64,000 nucleotides of DNA, taken from contig NC_064621.1 in assembly GCF_023898315.1 (NCBI RefSeq), positions 126,974,521 through 127,038,520 on the forward strand, written 5' to 3'. The stretch comes from Schistocerca nitens (lineage: Eukaryota > Arthropoda > Insecta > Orthoptera > Acrididae). The notes beneath the pieces are model-generated. The model worked only from the letters and a program-made list of their open reading frames with translations. It made no database searches and was not told the DNA's origin. This document shows, piece after piece, positions 42,275 through 54,183 of the stretch (its first letter is position 1; every line of letters begins with the position of its first letter). Both the position numbers and the translations under genes were made by a program.

Positions 42275-44419
42275 TGTCGTTTTCACATCGTGGTTATATG
42301 CACCAGTTGCGATAGTACTTTCCTATCTCAAGAAAAGATAATATTGTGATTCACCTCATTTAACGCCCTGAAATAAATGTCACTACGTTTTACAGCCCCC
42401 AAGTTTTGAAGAAACTAATTCACTTCATTAATTCTAGAATATTCTGTGAATTAATAGTCAATTTTATTAATGCAAATTTGTTCCTCATGCAACAGTTAGG
42501 CAGCCACATTTAAAGCATTCAGTTCAAAGTTTGCTGAAATTTATTTACTAATTTATGAACTGTCGATCAGCAAATTTTACGCCAGAAAATGTAAAAACGA
42601 AGGTGGTCAATACACAGAGTTTTCGATCCATTCTGTTAAAATAAATGGTGAAATATTTCATCATACATTAAACCTCCAAAGTTTTCAGATTATGCAAATA
42701 CAGTTTCTGATATCTTACTTTTTATACAAGTTATTAATTACAATATATGACACACTTGTCAACATGTTAAAGAAATTCAAATTAAATCGCATATTCAAAC
42801 TATGTCCAGGTTAACACTTGTACAATTATAACTGTTACTTTCTTACAGTTATAGATCTACTGAGGGCTATAAAAGTCTTGCCTTGTCTTGCGATGTCGAA
42901 AAAGTCTTGGCCAACACTCTTACACAACTTTTTCACGTCTCTGGCAAATAATTTAAATGCCAGGCAACATGATGCTTTCCAGAGCCAGTTTTCAGATTGC
43001 AGCCATGGCTCACAAAAGTTTACTGTTTCATAAGTACAGAAAATCTTGCTTCCACGACTTTAGTATTCAGAAGTGTCTTAATAGAGTGCAGATAAATGCC
43101 ACCAAACTCTAAACTAGTTTGCGTCCACTTAATATTACGTAGGCGGCCAGTGATTAAACAACCACACACTTAAAAGTCTCACTATTTTCTTCTTATCACT
43201 ACTGTTATGCACCTCACACTCATTACGCTAAACTTAAATATTTTATTATTTAACCCTCTCATCACCAATTGGGGTAGGGGTGGGGGGTACTTACACCCAT
43301 CTTTTCAAAATGTTGTAATAAGGTCGGGTTGTCTATATTTTAAAAGTACGAAGAAATATTTATTGTTTTTAGTGAATTTTTAAATGAGAGTCCATATATG
43401 TTTTAAATTTTTCCGTTAAAATTCACCCTAAAATTTAAGTCTTATTTGTACATGCCACTTTCTCCATTGAAGGTCGCCTGCAATATTTCGAGGTTCAGGG
43501 CCCTAGTAACAAGTACATATCTCTTTAAAAAGTATTTTTAGAGTAATATTCAACAACAATGAATGAAATCCGCTTTTTTGTATTTTTTGTTGTGGTAATA
43601 AAGTCGGTAGAACATGTCATTGAAAGTATATTGTTACTACTACTACTACAGGTGTAGTTAAACCTATATTCATCTTCTGAACCCTAATTACACATCAGCA
43701 CCTCTCTAAAAAGTACGTTTTTAATATAATTTAACAACAAATAACGATTTTTTTCCATTCTTTTAGGATGAGCACAGTGTACCACTCCTCCCACATCGGT
43801 GATGGGTGTTTGGAAAATGCCATGGTATAGCTATGGCTAAACCATTCTACTCGTGTAGCCATTCACAACTATAAAAACATAAAAACAACTATTCTATCTT
43901 TTTCTCTTTCCTAAGTATTACATATATAAAATTATTCATTTCATAAGTTGTAAACACATCTACATTTCACCATAAAGTTGTCGATATTAGTCGGCCTAAA
44001 AATGCATCGAAAAACTTTTTAAAAATATGTGTTGTAGTTGTTCTGTTATACAGCCTCACATTGCCTTGAATTATCCACAAAAGCATAATTCCAGGAAAGT
44101 ACATCCTCACAAAAACTGTAGTTTTTAAGAAAATCAAAATTCAGTGCCCTTCTAATGCATGTGCCACAGACTAAATAAAGAATTGCAAACAATAAAACGT
44201 ACAGCTACCAAGAACCGTTACAGCACCTATATAGTACAAAGACTCAACAACAGAATCAAAACACAACCAAAGAAAAATCGAAACAAGCAGAGAACACAAA
44301 CATCATAGAACTGTGCAAACAATAGAGTCACTACAGCACACATAGAAACACAAAAGAATAACAATCGTGACATGAGTAACAGAAATAGCTGATACACTGT
44401 AACATGCAAACACTAACCA
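42275..44419. other. Unassigned AT-rich DNA; possible TTAA-type MITE inside
   Basis: No gene. About 43253-43810 begins taaccctctcatcacc and ends with a roughly inverted 'cggtgatgggtgt', which might mark a small DNA element; support is weak. Confidence 0.4.
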
Positions 44420-44737
44420 ACACTCAAAATAGCAAATATACTAAAGAAACTAGGGCTGCACATTGCCTACAGAACAAGAAACACACTCCAGTCACATTTA
44501 CAAACAAAAATGGACAAACCTGATAAATGCAGAGTAGTAGGTAAATACCAGTTAGAGCGTCAAGAATATGAATGAGTGTATCTGGGAATGACAGGCAGGA
44601 ATATCAAACCTAGATACAAAGAACATAATGATAAAATGCTGAAGTATGAAAATTGGCATTTCACCTTTGATGAATACCTTATAAAACGTGGACATGAACC
44701 ATACACCATGGATAAGGACATGAAAATTATTAAATAA
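44420..44737 (+). pseudogene. Penelope-like element C-terminus (GIY-YIG region)
   Basis: In plus-strand frames: 'LKIANILKKLGLHIAYRTRN' (the linker before the endonuclease), then 'VYLGMTGRNIKPRYKEHNDK', which corresponds to the YIG-x-T-G-R...R...EH block with YLG in place of YIG. 'HFTFDEYLIKRGHEP' and 'MDKDMKIIK' then lead to a stop at 44737. A TGA precedes 'VYLG', and the GIY half is damaged. Direction and family agree with 41819-42274, but 2.1 kb of unrelated-looking DNA separates them. Confidence 0.65.
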
Positions 44738-44920
44738 TTATAAGAAATAACTCATGACCTTACAGGAAAACGTTCAATACAAACAGCCCTTGCAATGAAA
44801 AATAAAGTAATTAAACATCAAATGATCTTGACCAATCACTCATTGATCATGTTAGCCAGTAAACAATAACAAACAGAAATGTAAAACATAACCAATAAAA
44901 GTAATTAATTTGTACCTCTT
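44738..44920. other. AT-rich spacer
   Basis: Short non-coding DNA, possibly 3' untranslated sequence of the Penelope-like fragment. Confidence 0.4.
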
Positions 44921-44955
44921 CTCTCTCTCTCTCCTGCCCCCCCTCTCTCTCTCTG

Positions 44956-45041
<86 letters not shown>

Positions 45042-45044
45042 ACC

Positions 45045-45133
<89 letters not shown>
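44921..45133. repeat. Compound microsatellite (CT)n(CA)n(TA)n
   Basis: About 90 bp of ct/tctg repeats, about 80 bp of ca with a cccaccca interruption, and about 42 bp of ta. It creates long artificial frames on both strands. Length polymorphism is likely. Confidence 0.98.
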
Positions 45134-45135
<2 letters not shown>

Positions 45136-45136
<1 letters not shown>

Positions 45137-46332
45137 GTGGTTTGTATACACTATATGAAGGACAAATATCAAACAACACATGAACACAAACTAAAGACAA
45201 AAGATAAACTCACAGTGACAATTGGTTGGTTGGTGTGTTTGGGGGAGGGGACCAAACACTGTGGTCATCAGTCCCATCAGATTAGGTAATGATGGGGATT
45301 GAAATTGTCTGTGCCCTTTCAAAGGAACCATCCCAGCATTTGCCTGAAGTGATTTAATGATATCAGGATAGCTGAATGTGGGTTTGAACTGTTGTCCTCC
45401 CAAATGTGAGTCCTGTGTCCAAACCACGGCACCACCTTGCTCAGTAACAATTGGTGACACTATAAAGTGTAAACATTTGTTCAACTCATTGTAAAAAGAG
45501 CAACTGTAGTGTTGTAATAAATGTGGGTAAAATATATGGGGTGGTTTGTATACACTATATGAAGGACAAATATCAAACAACACATGAACACAAACTAAAG
45601 ACAAAATATAAACTCACAGTGACAATTGGTAGGTTGGTGTGTTTGGGGGAGGGGACCAAACACTGTGGTCATCAGATTAGGTAATGATGGGGATTGAAAT
45701 TGTCTGTGCCCTTTCAAAGGAACCATCCCAGCATTTGCCTGAAGTGATTTAATGAAATCAGGATAGCTGAATGTGGGTTTGAACTGTTGTCCTCCCAAAT
45801 GTGAGTCCTGTGTCCAAACCACGGCACCACCTTGCTCAGTAACAATTGGTGACACTATAAAGTGTAAACATTTGTTCAACTCATTGTAAAAAGAGCAACT
45901 GTAGTGTTGTAATAAATGTGGGTAAAATATATGGGGTGGTTTGTATACACTATATGAAGGACAAATATCAAACAACACATGAATACAAACTAAAGACAAA
46001 ATATAAACTCACAGTGACAATTGGTTGGTTGGTGTGTTTGGGGGAGGGGACCAAACACTGTGGTCATCAGTCCCATCAGATTAGGTAATGATGGGGATTG
46101 AAATTGTCTGTGCCCTTTCAAAGGAACCATCCCAGCATTTGCCTGAAGTGATTTAATGAAATCAGGATAGCTGAATGTGGGTTTGAACTGTTGTCCTCCC
46201 AAATGTGAGTCCTGTGTCCAAACCACGGCACCACCTTGCTCAGTAACAATTGGTGACACTATAAAGTGTAAACATTTGTTCAACTCATTGTAAAAAGAGC
46301 AACTGTAGTGTTGTAATAAATGTGGGTAAAAT
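45136..46332. repeat. Threefold tandem repeat of about 400 bp, each with a SINE
   Basis: Units are 45136-45539 (404 bp), 45540-45934 (395 bp; lacks 9 bp within tcatcagtcccatcag) and 45935-46332 (398 bp, ends before the last bases). They are nearly identical apart from this deletion and single substitutions. Each unit has its own copy of a minus-oriented SINE flanked by acaattggt. The tandem starts directly at the end of the (TA)n tract. Confidence 0.97.
45227..45446 (-). mobile_element. tRNA-related SINE in tandem unit 1 (also in units 2 and 3)
   Basis: Relative of the SINE at 47994-48245 (shared 'tgccctttcaaaggaaccat' and 'gcatttgcctga' blocks, and a degenerate tRNA head 'gcaaggtggtgccgtggttt'). 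A 9-bp duplication acaattggt is at 45218-45226 and 45447-45455, and the same arrangement occurs in the other two units. The SINE therefore inserted before the triplication. Confidence 0.85.
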
Positions 46333-47344
46333 AATCCCGAAATTGCACATCGGGAGTATGGAGACCAAATAAACACATCTTCATGATGACCTACATGGAC
46401 TAACAACACTGGAAGTCGTAATACCAAACGATAATTTAATCTCACGAAATATGTACTGCAAAAGCTGTTCATAAGCTGAAAAACAAGAGAATGACATGTG
46501 AAAATATAACATAACAAACTTATAACTACTACACAATACATTAATTTTATATGTGGAAACAAACATGCATTACAGGCCACTGAAGATGCTTCATAAATAA
46601 AAGAAGCAAACCACATATGGAAAATAAATAGCCTTTCATTTATTTGCAAAAATGGAACGAACTTCCATGAACTGTGTATCCGTATTGTTCATTCTAGCTT
46701 TTATATTCTTTGTAAATTTTTGTAACTCTTTTCATTTGCATGTTCAAATTTCTTCATACGTTATTAATTTTTCCTATCCTTATTTCGTATGAACACATAC
46801 ATGAATTTGTGAGTTTCTATTTACAGAAACAATAAAAAACTTGTATATCAATATTTTGCACGAGAAAAATGTGGCCTAGTGCATCTCTTGCTTCCAATTA
46901 TGTCTTTGTTTTGTCTCAGACTTTTCGTTACGTAATGAGCTCTTTCCTCACAATATTTAAACGTTGTTTTTTGTTTACTATTCAGTTGTGAAATAACGTT
47001 TGGCACATAGACACCTTTTTCTTGTAACCACATTTTGCCATTATGTTCCATCCTTCATTTTAGCATCGTCCTTTGTGATTGCTTTAACAGTCCTTCATGA
47101 ATGTCCATCTATAAAAGACCTCCATTTGTCTATTTTTCTCTTTACATTATTACACATAACATTATCTGAAAATAGCATTTGAGGTACTTGGTAAATACAA
47201 AAATTTCATGTCTACATTGAAATATTAAAAAAATAATTTGAAAATTTTAAATATCATATAACAATTTCTACATTAATTTTGAAATGTTAATTTATTTATA
47301 ACTCAAGACAATTCTTTTAAGTCTAGTTACTACCATATACAAGT
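46333..47344. other. Unassigned AT-rich DNA
   Basis: Starts with a small palindrome tcccga...tcggga at 46334-46354. No gene supported. Confidence 0.45.
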
Positions 47345-47640
47345 TTAAGATCATACTTTTGCAGATCTGCTATATTCTGCTCTCTGCGCAGTTTTCCTAG
47401 TATAGAAAACTAAGTAAGATGTGTTGACATCAGGACTGTTTATTTTAAATGGACCATTATACACGAATTGGAACTCATTTATTTCATGGTTAATCCAACC
47501 TGATTTCTCGTGAGTCTTAACCATCACTAAGTCAACAATACTAATCTTTGTGTTAATTAACTGTTCATTATATATATGAATTTTGGCTTCAGCTTGCTTA
47601 CTCGTCTTTAAATATCTTTAGCTTTGGGGGAGAGGAAATT
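47345..47640 (-). pseudogene. LTR-retrotransposon integrase C-terminus-like fragment
   Basis: On the minus strand one frame reads 'LVMVKTHEKSGWINHEINEF', then 'QFVYNGPFKINSPDV' and 'TSYLVFYTRKTAQRAEY'. This resembles the region after the integrase core of Gypsy elements (a 'GDLVLVKTH...KF...Y.GPF.I' pattern). No catalytic core is seen upstream because a SINE composite occupies 47679-48390. Clade assignment is an inference. Confidence 0.4.
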
Positions 47641-47678
47641 CTATCAACTGTTCTGCCATGGTATTATACTGCTTTAGG

Positions 47679-48390
47679 CCCACCCAGGTAGCTGCACGGT
47701 CTGCTGCGCTGCTTCCCGAGCTGGAAGGAGTGCCAGTCTCTGGCACAAATCTGCCAGTTGGTTTAAAGTCGAGGTCCGTGTGCCGACCAGCCTGTAGATG
47801 GTTTTTAAGGCGGTTTCCCAGCTACCTCGGCGAATGCGAGTTGGTTCTCCTTATTCAGCCTCAGTTACACTGTGTCAGAGATTGCTACACAAACACCGTT
47901 TCCACGAACCTGTACCCCATAATTATTCTACCACGTAAACATTTTGGGTTACATTCGTCTGGTATGAGACGTTCCCAGGGGGCTCCACTGGGGTTGTTGT
48001 TGTTGTGGTTAGTGTTTAACGTCCCATCGACAACGAGGTCATTAGAGACGGAGCGCAAGCTCGGGTTAGGGAAGGAATGGGAAGGAAATCGGCCGTGCCC
48101 TTTCAAAGGAACCATCCCGGCATTTGCCTGAAACGATTTAGGGAAATCACGGAAAACCTAAATCAGGATGGCCGGAGACGGGATTGAACCGTCGTCCTCC
48201 CGAATGCGAGTCCAGTGTGCTAACCACTGCGCCACCTCGCTCGGTCACTGGGGTCGAACTGCACAATAACCCTTGGTCTGGCGTGGGGCGGCGGTGGGGT
48301 GGGTGGACTGCTGTCGCCTGTTGTGGGGTTGTGTACCACCGAGGGCTACGGTGGGACGAATCCAGTTCGGCGTTTCTAGGTCCCTGGTTT
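47679..48390 (+). mobile_element. tRNA-headed SINE-like repeat, third family, split by another SINE
   Basis: The head 'cccacccaggtagctgcacg' is followed by a degraded B box. The body has 'agatggtttttaaggcggtt', matching the SINE at 29285-29699, and after the insertion comes 'tcgaactgcacaataaccct' and a 3' end 'ctaggtccctggtttaatac'. A (cata)n(ca)n tail follows at 48391-48427. It is interrupted by the SINE at 47994-48245. Confidence 0.75.
47994..48245 (-). mobile_element. tRNA-derived SINE, fourth family, nested
   Basis: Minus-oriented. The head on the right reads gaggtggcgcagtggttagc (A box) with B box ggttcaatccc. The body has 'aaatcgtttcaggcaaatgc' and the tail is ttgttgttgttg. An 8-bp duplication cactgggg is at 47986-47993 and 48246-48253. 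Confidence 0.9.
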
Positions 48391-48706
48391 AATACATACA
48401 TACATACATACACACACACACATACATATGCTTTAACTGTTGCTTTACACAGTAGGTACAATTATACAATTTTTAGTTTCAGTAAACTTCAGTGCATCAA
48501 GCTATATATCACGTTTGGATCTAATGGACCGTCTTTCCATGATGTCTTTTCAACATACACGATTTGTCTCCCATCTGATGAATATCCCTGCTGTCTATTC
48601 TCTTCTTGTAATTCCCTTATTTACAGCAAAAACTCATCTTTGCTTTCCTATTCTACTGCCAGGTCTTTCTCGAATTTCATCATACTCTTACATCTTGTTC
48701 CTTGTG

Positions 48707-49039
48707 TCAAGATTTCTTCCTTCTCCTAACCTCTACACATATTACACCTTTCTCTATTTCTCGAATACTCTCAACTCGATATTTGGTTTCGTCAACTGCA
48801 ACTTGTATTACTACTGGATCCTTGTAAGCTGTGGTAATCTCTGTTGACATTTCTTGTTGTAAGCACGTTTCATCTCCGTTTTCATTACTCTCTGTTTCAC
48901 TTGAGTCATAGATGGCTTCTACATTCGTACACTGACGTGATAACATAATATTTTCTGCGAATCTGTGTATTTCTTTCTGATGTTCACTATCTTCTATCAG
49001 AAAACCATCAGATGCTTGTACATCGTTATCATCTTCCAT
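48707..49039 (-). CDS. Unrecognised acidic 110-residue frame
   Basis: Minus-strand frame starting 'MEDDNDVQASDGFLIEDSEH', with 'SSETESNENGDETCLQQEM' in the middle and ending with a basic 'VRRRKKS'. It is rich in Glu, Asp and Ser and has no signal peptide or membrane segment. Coding-like fragments continue downstream on the same strand (about 48450-48660, 'GYSSDGRQIVYVEKTSWKDG'), and an integrase-like remnant lies further on at 47345-47640, so it may belong to one decayed LTR element. It could also be a chance frame. No function can be given. Confidence 0.3.
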   Translation of the reverse strand: MEDDNDVQASDGFLIEDSEHQKEIHRFAENIMLSRQCTNVEAIYDSSETESNENGDETCLQQEMSTEITTAYKDPVVIQVAVDETKYRVESIREIEKGVICVEVRRRKKS

Positions 49040-51499
49040 CTACGTGGTTCTGCATCCTCCTGTATTTCATCAACACCTACATATGTACTTTGGGAAAAAT
49101 TTGTTTAAAACCTCTGCTTCACTTTCACTATCATCTAAATCACTTTAGATGTTGTATGGTTCTTTATTTCTGTCTTGTACAGGGAATACAAATTCATCAT
49201 CTCTAATGCTGATTAATTATAATCATCTGATTTTACTTCCTAAACATGGATATCAGTATGGCGCTCCACTATCTTCATGTTTGAATTGTGTATCTCCTAC
49301 AAAGGTTACCATTTTAGCTGAATCCACTACATTCTAAGAATGGAACTTGATATATGCCGTCTTTTGTGTGCATCTTTGTACTATGTCCATTTTCTTCCTT
49401 ATATCCCTTTAACGTCAGTAGAACGTGCGTCAGGTCACTACCACCATTATTTTCCCATTCTCAAAACGCATCATACATTCGAGAGAATTTCTTCACAGTT
49501 ACCTCTTCCTCTTATAACTCGTTCATTTGTTGACAATTGTTGTCATGTGTAACTACATTATGCCTTCCTTTGACACTTCTGATACATCATCACACAGATT
49601 ACTTACTACAATTCGCTTATCACCGTGTACCTCAAATTCCGATTGGTTATGTGTGTGCAGATAAGTGACTAAACTTTCAAATATCACTAAAATTGTAAAT
49701 ATTGGCCCCTGTATGGTCTACTAATTAACCAGCGAAGGCAATCGTATTATTGTAGAAACGAAACGCTTAATCTACATGACAAATAGGTGTTTAACATTGT
49801 TTACAAGGTATACAGTAAAAAAACTTTGACCTACCTACAACACAGTATCAAATGATGGATCATTAGCGAAATGTTAATATTACTTGTACAATTTTCCCGT
49901 GTGAGATCACAAGAAAGGCAACAGAGGAAGGGGAAACGTAAATATATTTCTCTCCAATAGTAGGGACTCATAAGTTTGTGTAATCAGATAACATCAGAAA
50001 GAACTGCAGAGATCGTCATATTATGACTACTAGTACATTAATGCATTTTATAACCAAGTGGAAACAATACATTAGATGTTTTTATGAGCAACACATGGGG
50101 GGAAAGCATCAAGATTTGTGAAACTAACCTGCAATCCATTTGTGAACTGAGAATCAGAAATAAACTGAGATCACAGAAATTTTTCTGATGAAAAGTTCGG
50201 ATATCAAAGCCCTTATCAAACTTATCACGCAACTAGCAGGGCAACGCTTACCACCTCTGAAATTAGAGATGCCATCCACCAGGACCTGAGATATTCTAAG
50301 TCCGACTGGGGTCATGAGAAATCTTCTCTCATCAAAGTCGTGACCCTACAGCTATTTCCCCTGCTGCTAAAGTCCTTCCTCTTCCAAAACGCATATGAAT
50401 TCTCACCACTTACTGAGTTCCAGTTCGGCTCTGACTAAGAAAAGCGTGTATTCATTCACTGACGTAGCAAGAGCAATTGCTGACCCAATTGCATGAATGT
50501 GAGTTTGTAGTTTATCATCCCTCTATATTAATTTTTAGTGTCTGTCCAATAGGACCCTCTCTCTTAGAAACCTCGAATGGAAAATTACTAAGTAAGACCA
50601 GAGAAACGAAGACGATTATCGTAATGAGCGAGAGAGAGAGAGATAGCACATTTTGTGTCACCAAAGTCTGACTCCACCTTGGTGGAGGGCTTCTTAGGAA
50701 ATATCTTTCATTGAAACTGCGAAGAGAGTTTCTATTATTTGTGTCGAAACGTTGGCGATTGGCTATATGGGGAAAAATTGTTTTGCCACTCCTGTGGGGA
50801 AAAATTGTTTTGCCACTCCCCTCCTAGGGCCAACGAAGGATGCCATAGACAATGCTCCCATTGTTAGTGGACATAGGGAATGCTTAACTGCATTCTGATA
50901 TCCGACTGAAGCGTTGCCAAAGGATTTCTCCTTACTCTTTCATTTTAGGCCACTTACACAGGAAAGTGACTTTTGTCCCATAATGGTGCCCTGCGGAGCA
51001 CCAACCTGCAGTACTGCTAACAGAGAGCCCAGATGAGTGGAGTCGGTCTCTTGTGACTTATGTGCCACTCCTTCGCAAGGAATTCACTAGAGCTGGAGCC
51101 CAAGTCAGGGTTGAGGCTAGGAGCCAACATCTATAGAGCTTAGAAACTGTAAATCGAATAATAATATTAACAAGAGCTGCTCACACACTGTCTCTGCAAG
51201 GAACTGTATATAAATTTTAAGTCAGAGAGGGTAGAAAGAGATAACATCATGGAATGACCTTCCACAGCTGCTTCAGATAAGCCTTATCAACTTGCCCAGA
51301 TAGAGAGGGCAGTAATTACTCAAAGAAAAGACAATTTGTGCAGGAACTCCACTGGACGATAACTGAAAATGTACAAAGAGTTAAAATCATGTTATCATGT
51401 TTACAGGGATGTAGCTTTACCATGAACGGTGACACAAGTGCTGCCACAGAGAAATGATTATTACATCAATTGATATTTATGTAGTTGCATTTAGTGGGT
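49040..51499. other. Unassigned DNA
   Basis: No supported gene. A 27-bp unit (ggggaaaaattgttttgcca...) is tandemly duplicated at 50769-50819, and a short (ga)n run is at about 50628-50643. Confidence 0.45.
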
Positions 51500-51549
51500 A
51501 ATCCACTGTAATTCAGTTTTGTTATTTGATTACAATGACTGATGTTTTG

Positions 51550-51623
<74 letters not shown>

Positions 51624-51681
51624 CTCAGTTTCAAAACATCAATGATTGTAATCAAATTATAAAACTGAATTACAGTGGATT
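51500..51681. repeat. Inverted repeat with (TA)n core (hairpin of about 180 bp)
   Basis: Two 53-bp arms (51500-51552, starting aatccactgtaattcagttt; 51629-51681, its complement with about five differences) enclose about 70 bp of (ta)n. It could be a small foldback or MITE whose centre expanded as a microsatellite. No duplication other than ta is evident. Confidence 0.85.
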
Positions 51682-53875
51682 ATATATATGTGTGTGTGTG
51701 TGTTATATGTGAATGTGGCTGTGGTGTTATATTTTTATATGGTTTATGATGATGATTTGTAAATTTCTGAGAATGTTTTGTACATGTTTTGTTGTATTCG
51801 CATTCTGTATTCTGTATTTTTAGATTTCACTTCCTTTAGTATTTCATAGTTAAATAATGATCATAAATATTGCATGATATCAATGAATGGAACTGCTCAC
51901 CAGTGAAATGAGCGAATTTGAGAGCATATGATGCAAACCATCAGTGTGCAAGCGAAGCAATAAAACATCATTATTATTTGTAAGGTGTTGGAATGAAGGT
52001 ACTTAAACTAAGACTCAATTTTGATGAGTGTTACTAAGTGAAAGCTCAGAAGTTTATTGGCTGTACAATTTTAAATCACCAGCAACATTGAAATATGAGT
52101 GAGAGATGGTTTGGTAGGTTAAGGAATAAAAAAAAAGTTATTGTCTTAGAGACATCGACATCCCAAACTGTGCAGCTTATGAGCATGTGAGCACAATGCC
52201 ACTTAGGAGATGCATTTGTGCTTTGACATCAACTGCCTCAGTAAAAATTGTAAATTCTATGGAAGAGGTAGTGTTATGTAATAGTTTTCCAGAGCAGTCC
52301 CACTGTATGGTCTCAAACACATAACACACCATACATTGAATTCCTCAAACAATTCCGGTTAAATCGATATGACATACTTGCATGAAAATGTAGAAATTTT
52401 ATTGATAGGCAAATCGAATAAGGAGTCCATCACTTGGTGAATCTAAACCACTAACACTCTCTGTAGTAATTGCAAGAAAGTAATTTCCTAAAACCCATGT
52501 GAAATGTTAAAATTTATTAATACCTCTATGAATCCCTGAAAGCTAAATAATAAACTATACAATATGCAGTTCTGCGGAAAGGAGAATTTTACGACGGCAA
52601 TGGCCATGCCATGTTAGGTCAAAACCTTCACAGCAGGATATTCAGTGGACAAAATGCGATGCCAGAGCCACTGCGCAGGCCGCCGGCAAAAGCCGCCCTT
52701 GTCCCTGCTTTTAAAGACGACACTTTGGAAAGCCTTTCTGCAGGAACATGGCTGGATATGGCAGATAAATGTCCGGAGATACCCAACTCAAAACACTGGT
52801 GACTCACTGTAGCCACCTGTTTTAAAACCCGTGTGGAAAAATGATGTTTATCTCAGTATTATATAGCAGAAGTTAAACTCTACCATACGAAAGGTGAAAG
52901 GCGACAGAGAGTCCAGTGGGTTGAGTTATAACAAGTAAGAGCACTCTGATTGGCCAGAAAGAAAACGCGTGGCCACCAGCTTTGATGTAGGCAAACGCAG
53001 ATAGAAGAATTCGCTCTTCTCTTGCAGCAAATCGTGGAGTGTTTGAAGAAGGCAGCTCACGTCACACAGAGACGATTGTGAGAGTAATTATGTGAGCACT
53101 TGTTCACAGGCTCGTTTTAACTCTTAAGGCGTTAAACTGCGAAGTCTCCTAGCATGGAGAACTGCATCGATCATTGACAGTTAATGCTTGCGAGCGATTT
53201 GAGGGCAACGATGTACGTGCTATTCCAGCCAAATAGCGTGTACCACGCCAATTAACTTATCTAGGGAACAACTAGGACTCTCGGCTTCACTGAAGATGTA
53301 GGAAACGTATCAGACTGGTGTTTAACAGTCAAGAGAGATGTAGAATAGACTATCAGGTTCACAGCTCGCGCCGATGGCAGCCACTTCCCCCGCCGACGAA
53401 AAGTAAACACGCACGCTCGTGCTACGCCAGCAAGTGGTATTCAATTGACACTCAGAACTGCGGTCGTCTCCGTCTCCCTTATTTTTTTTTTTTTTATTTT
53501 GTACATTCAACCATGACCTGTAGTTAAACATATTCACGATTGTCGAGCTTAATCTTAATTGACAGGAAAACATGCGTTATATCTGATGTAACAAAAGGGA
53601 TTGATCAGCTACTGCAGCATGCTTTATACCCTGAAGTTATTGAACTGTTTTAATTATGCCCTTATATTTGCAGTGATATTTACGTACCCTGTACAGACTC
53701 CATTCATTTTTAGGTACTTTCATTGTGCATTCTGGCTTAATTGGTACCTTGTCTCCTACTGTATTTAATTTGTTTGTATTTTATCGACCCCAGACATGGT
53801 CTTCAACCATCTTACTATTAAAGAACCATAGAATAGTTCGGAATTTTGCTTCACAGCTGTGAACAACCAATATCA
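51682..53875. other. Unassigned DNA
   Basis: A short (tg)n run is at about 51690-51702. A moderately GC-rich patch at about 52600-52800 carries 62-63 codon frames on both strands without motifs. No gene supported. Confidence 0.45.
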
Positions 53876-54074
53876 GCCGGCCGAAGTGGCCGAGCGGTTC
53901 TAGGCGCTACAGTCTGGAACCGCGGGACCGCTACGATCGCAGGTTCGAATCCTGCCTCGGGCATGGATGTGTGTGATGTCCTTAGGTTAGTTAGGTTTAA
54001 GTAGCTCTAAGTTCTAGGGGACTGATGACCATAGAAGTTAAGTCCCATAGTGCTCAGAGCCATTTGAACCATTT
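53876..54074 (+). mobile_element. tRNA-derived SINE (main family), left arm of palindrome
   Basis: Complete forward copy: head gccggccgaagtggccgagc, B box ggttcgaatcc, shared body and tail agccatttgaaccattt. It is followed directly by the inverted unique sequence at 54075. Confidence 0.93.
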
Positions 54075-54183
54075 GAAGCCAACCAAAATCAATATTTTAC
54101 CATCCTCTAATTATGGCTTCATGACATCGTAATCACCATTCTAACACGTACAGGATGGTAAAATATTGATTTTGGTTGGCTTC
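54075..54183. repeat. 32-bp perfect inverted repeat between two SINEs
   Basis: The arms 54075-54106 (starting gaagccaaccaaaatcaat) and 54152-54183 are exact complements, separated by a 45-bp loop. They join the tails of the two flanking SINEs. Confidence 0.95.

Noticed and set aside
43253..43810. TTAA-type MITE suggested by 'ccctctcatcacc' and 'ggtgatgggtg'
   Set aside because: The ends match poorly and no TTAA pair could be placed on both sides, so it is not listed as an element.
44847..45200. 111-117 codon frames with long dipeptide runs
   Set aside because: Translation of the CT/CA/TA microsatellite, with frames open on both strands because the repeat lacks stop codons.
45136..46332. CRISPR-like or satellite array
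   Set aside because: Only three units of about 400 bp with no short repeat-spacer pattern; a local tandem duplication of repeat DNA.
45990..46649. A 219-codon minus-strand frame, long for this region
   Set aside because: It runs through tandem unit 3 and its SINE. Related frames in units 1 and 2 (137 and 134 codons) change with the 9-bp indel, and the peptide is just a translated repeat.
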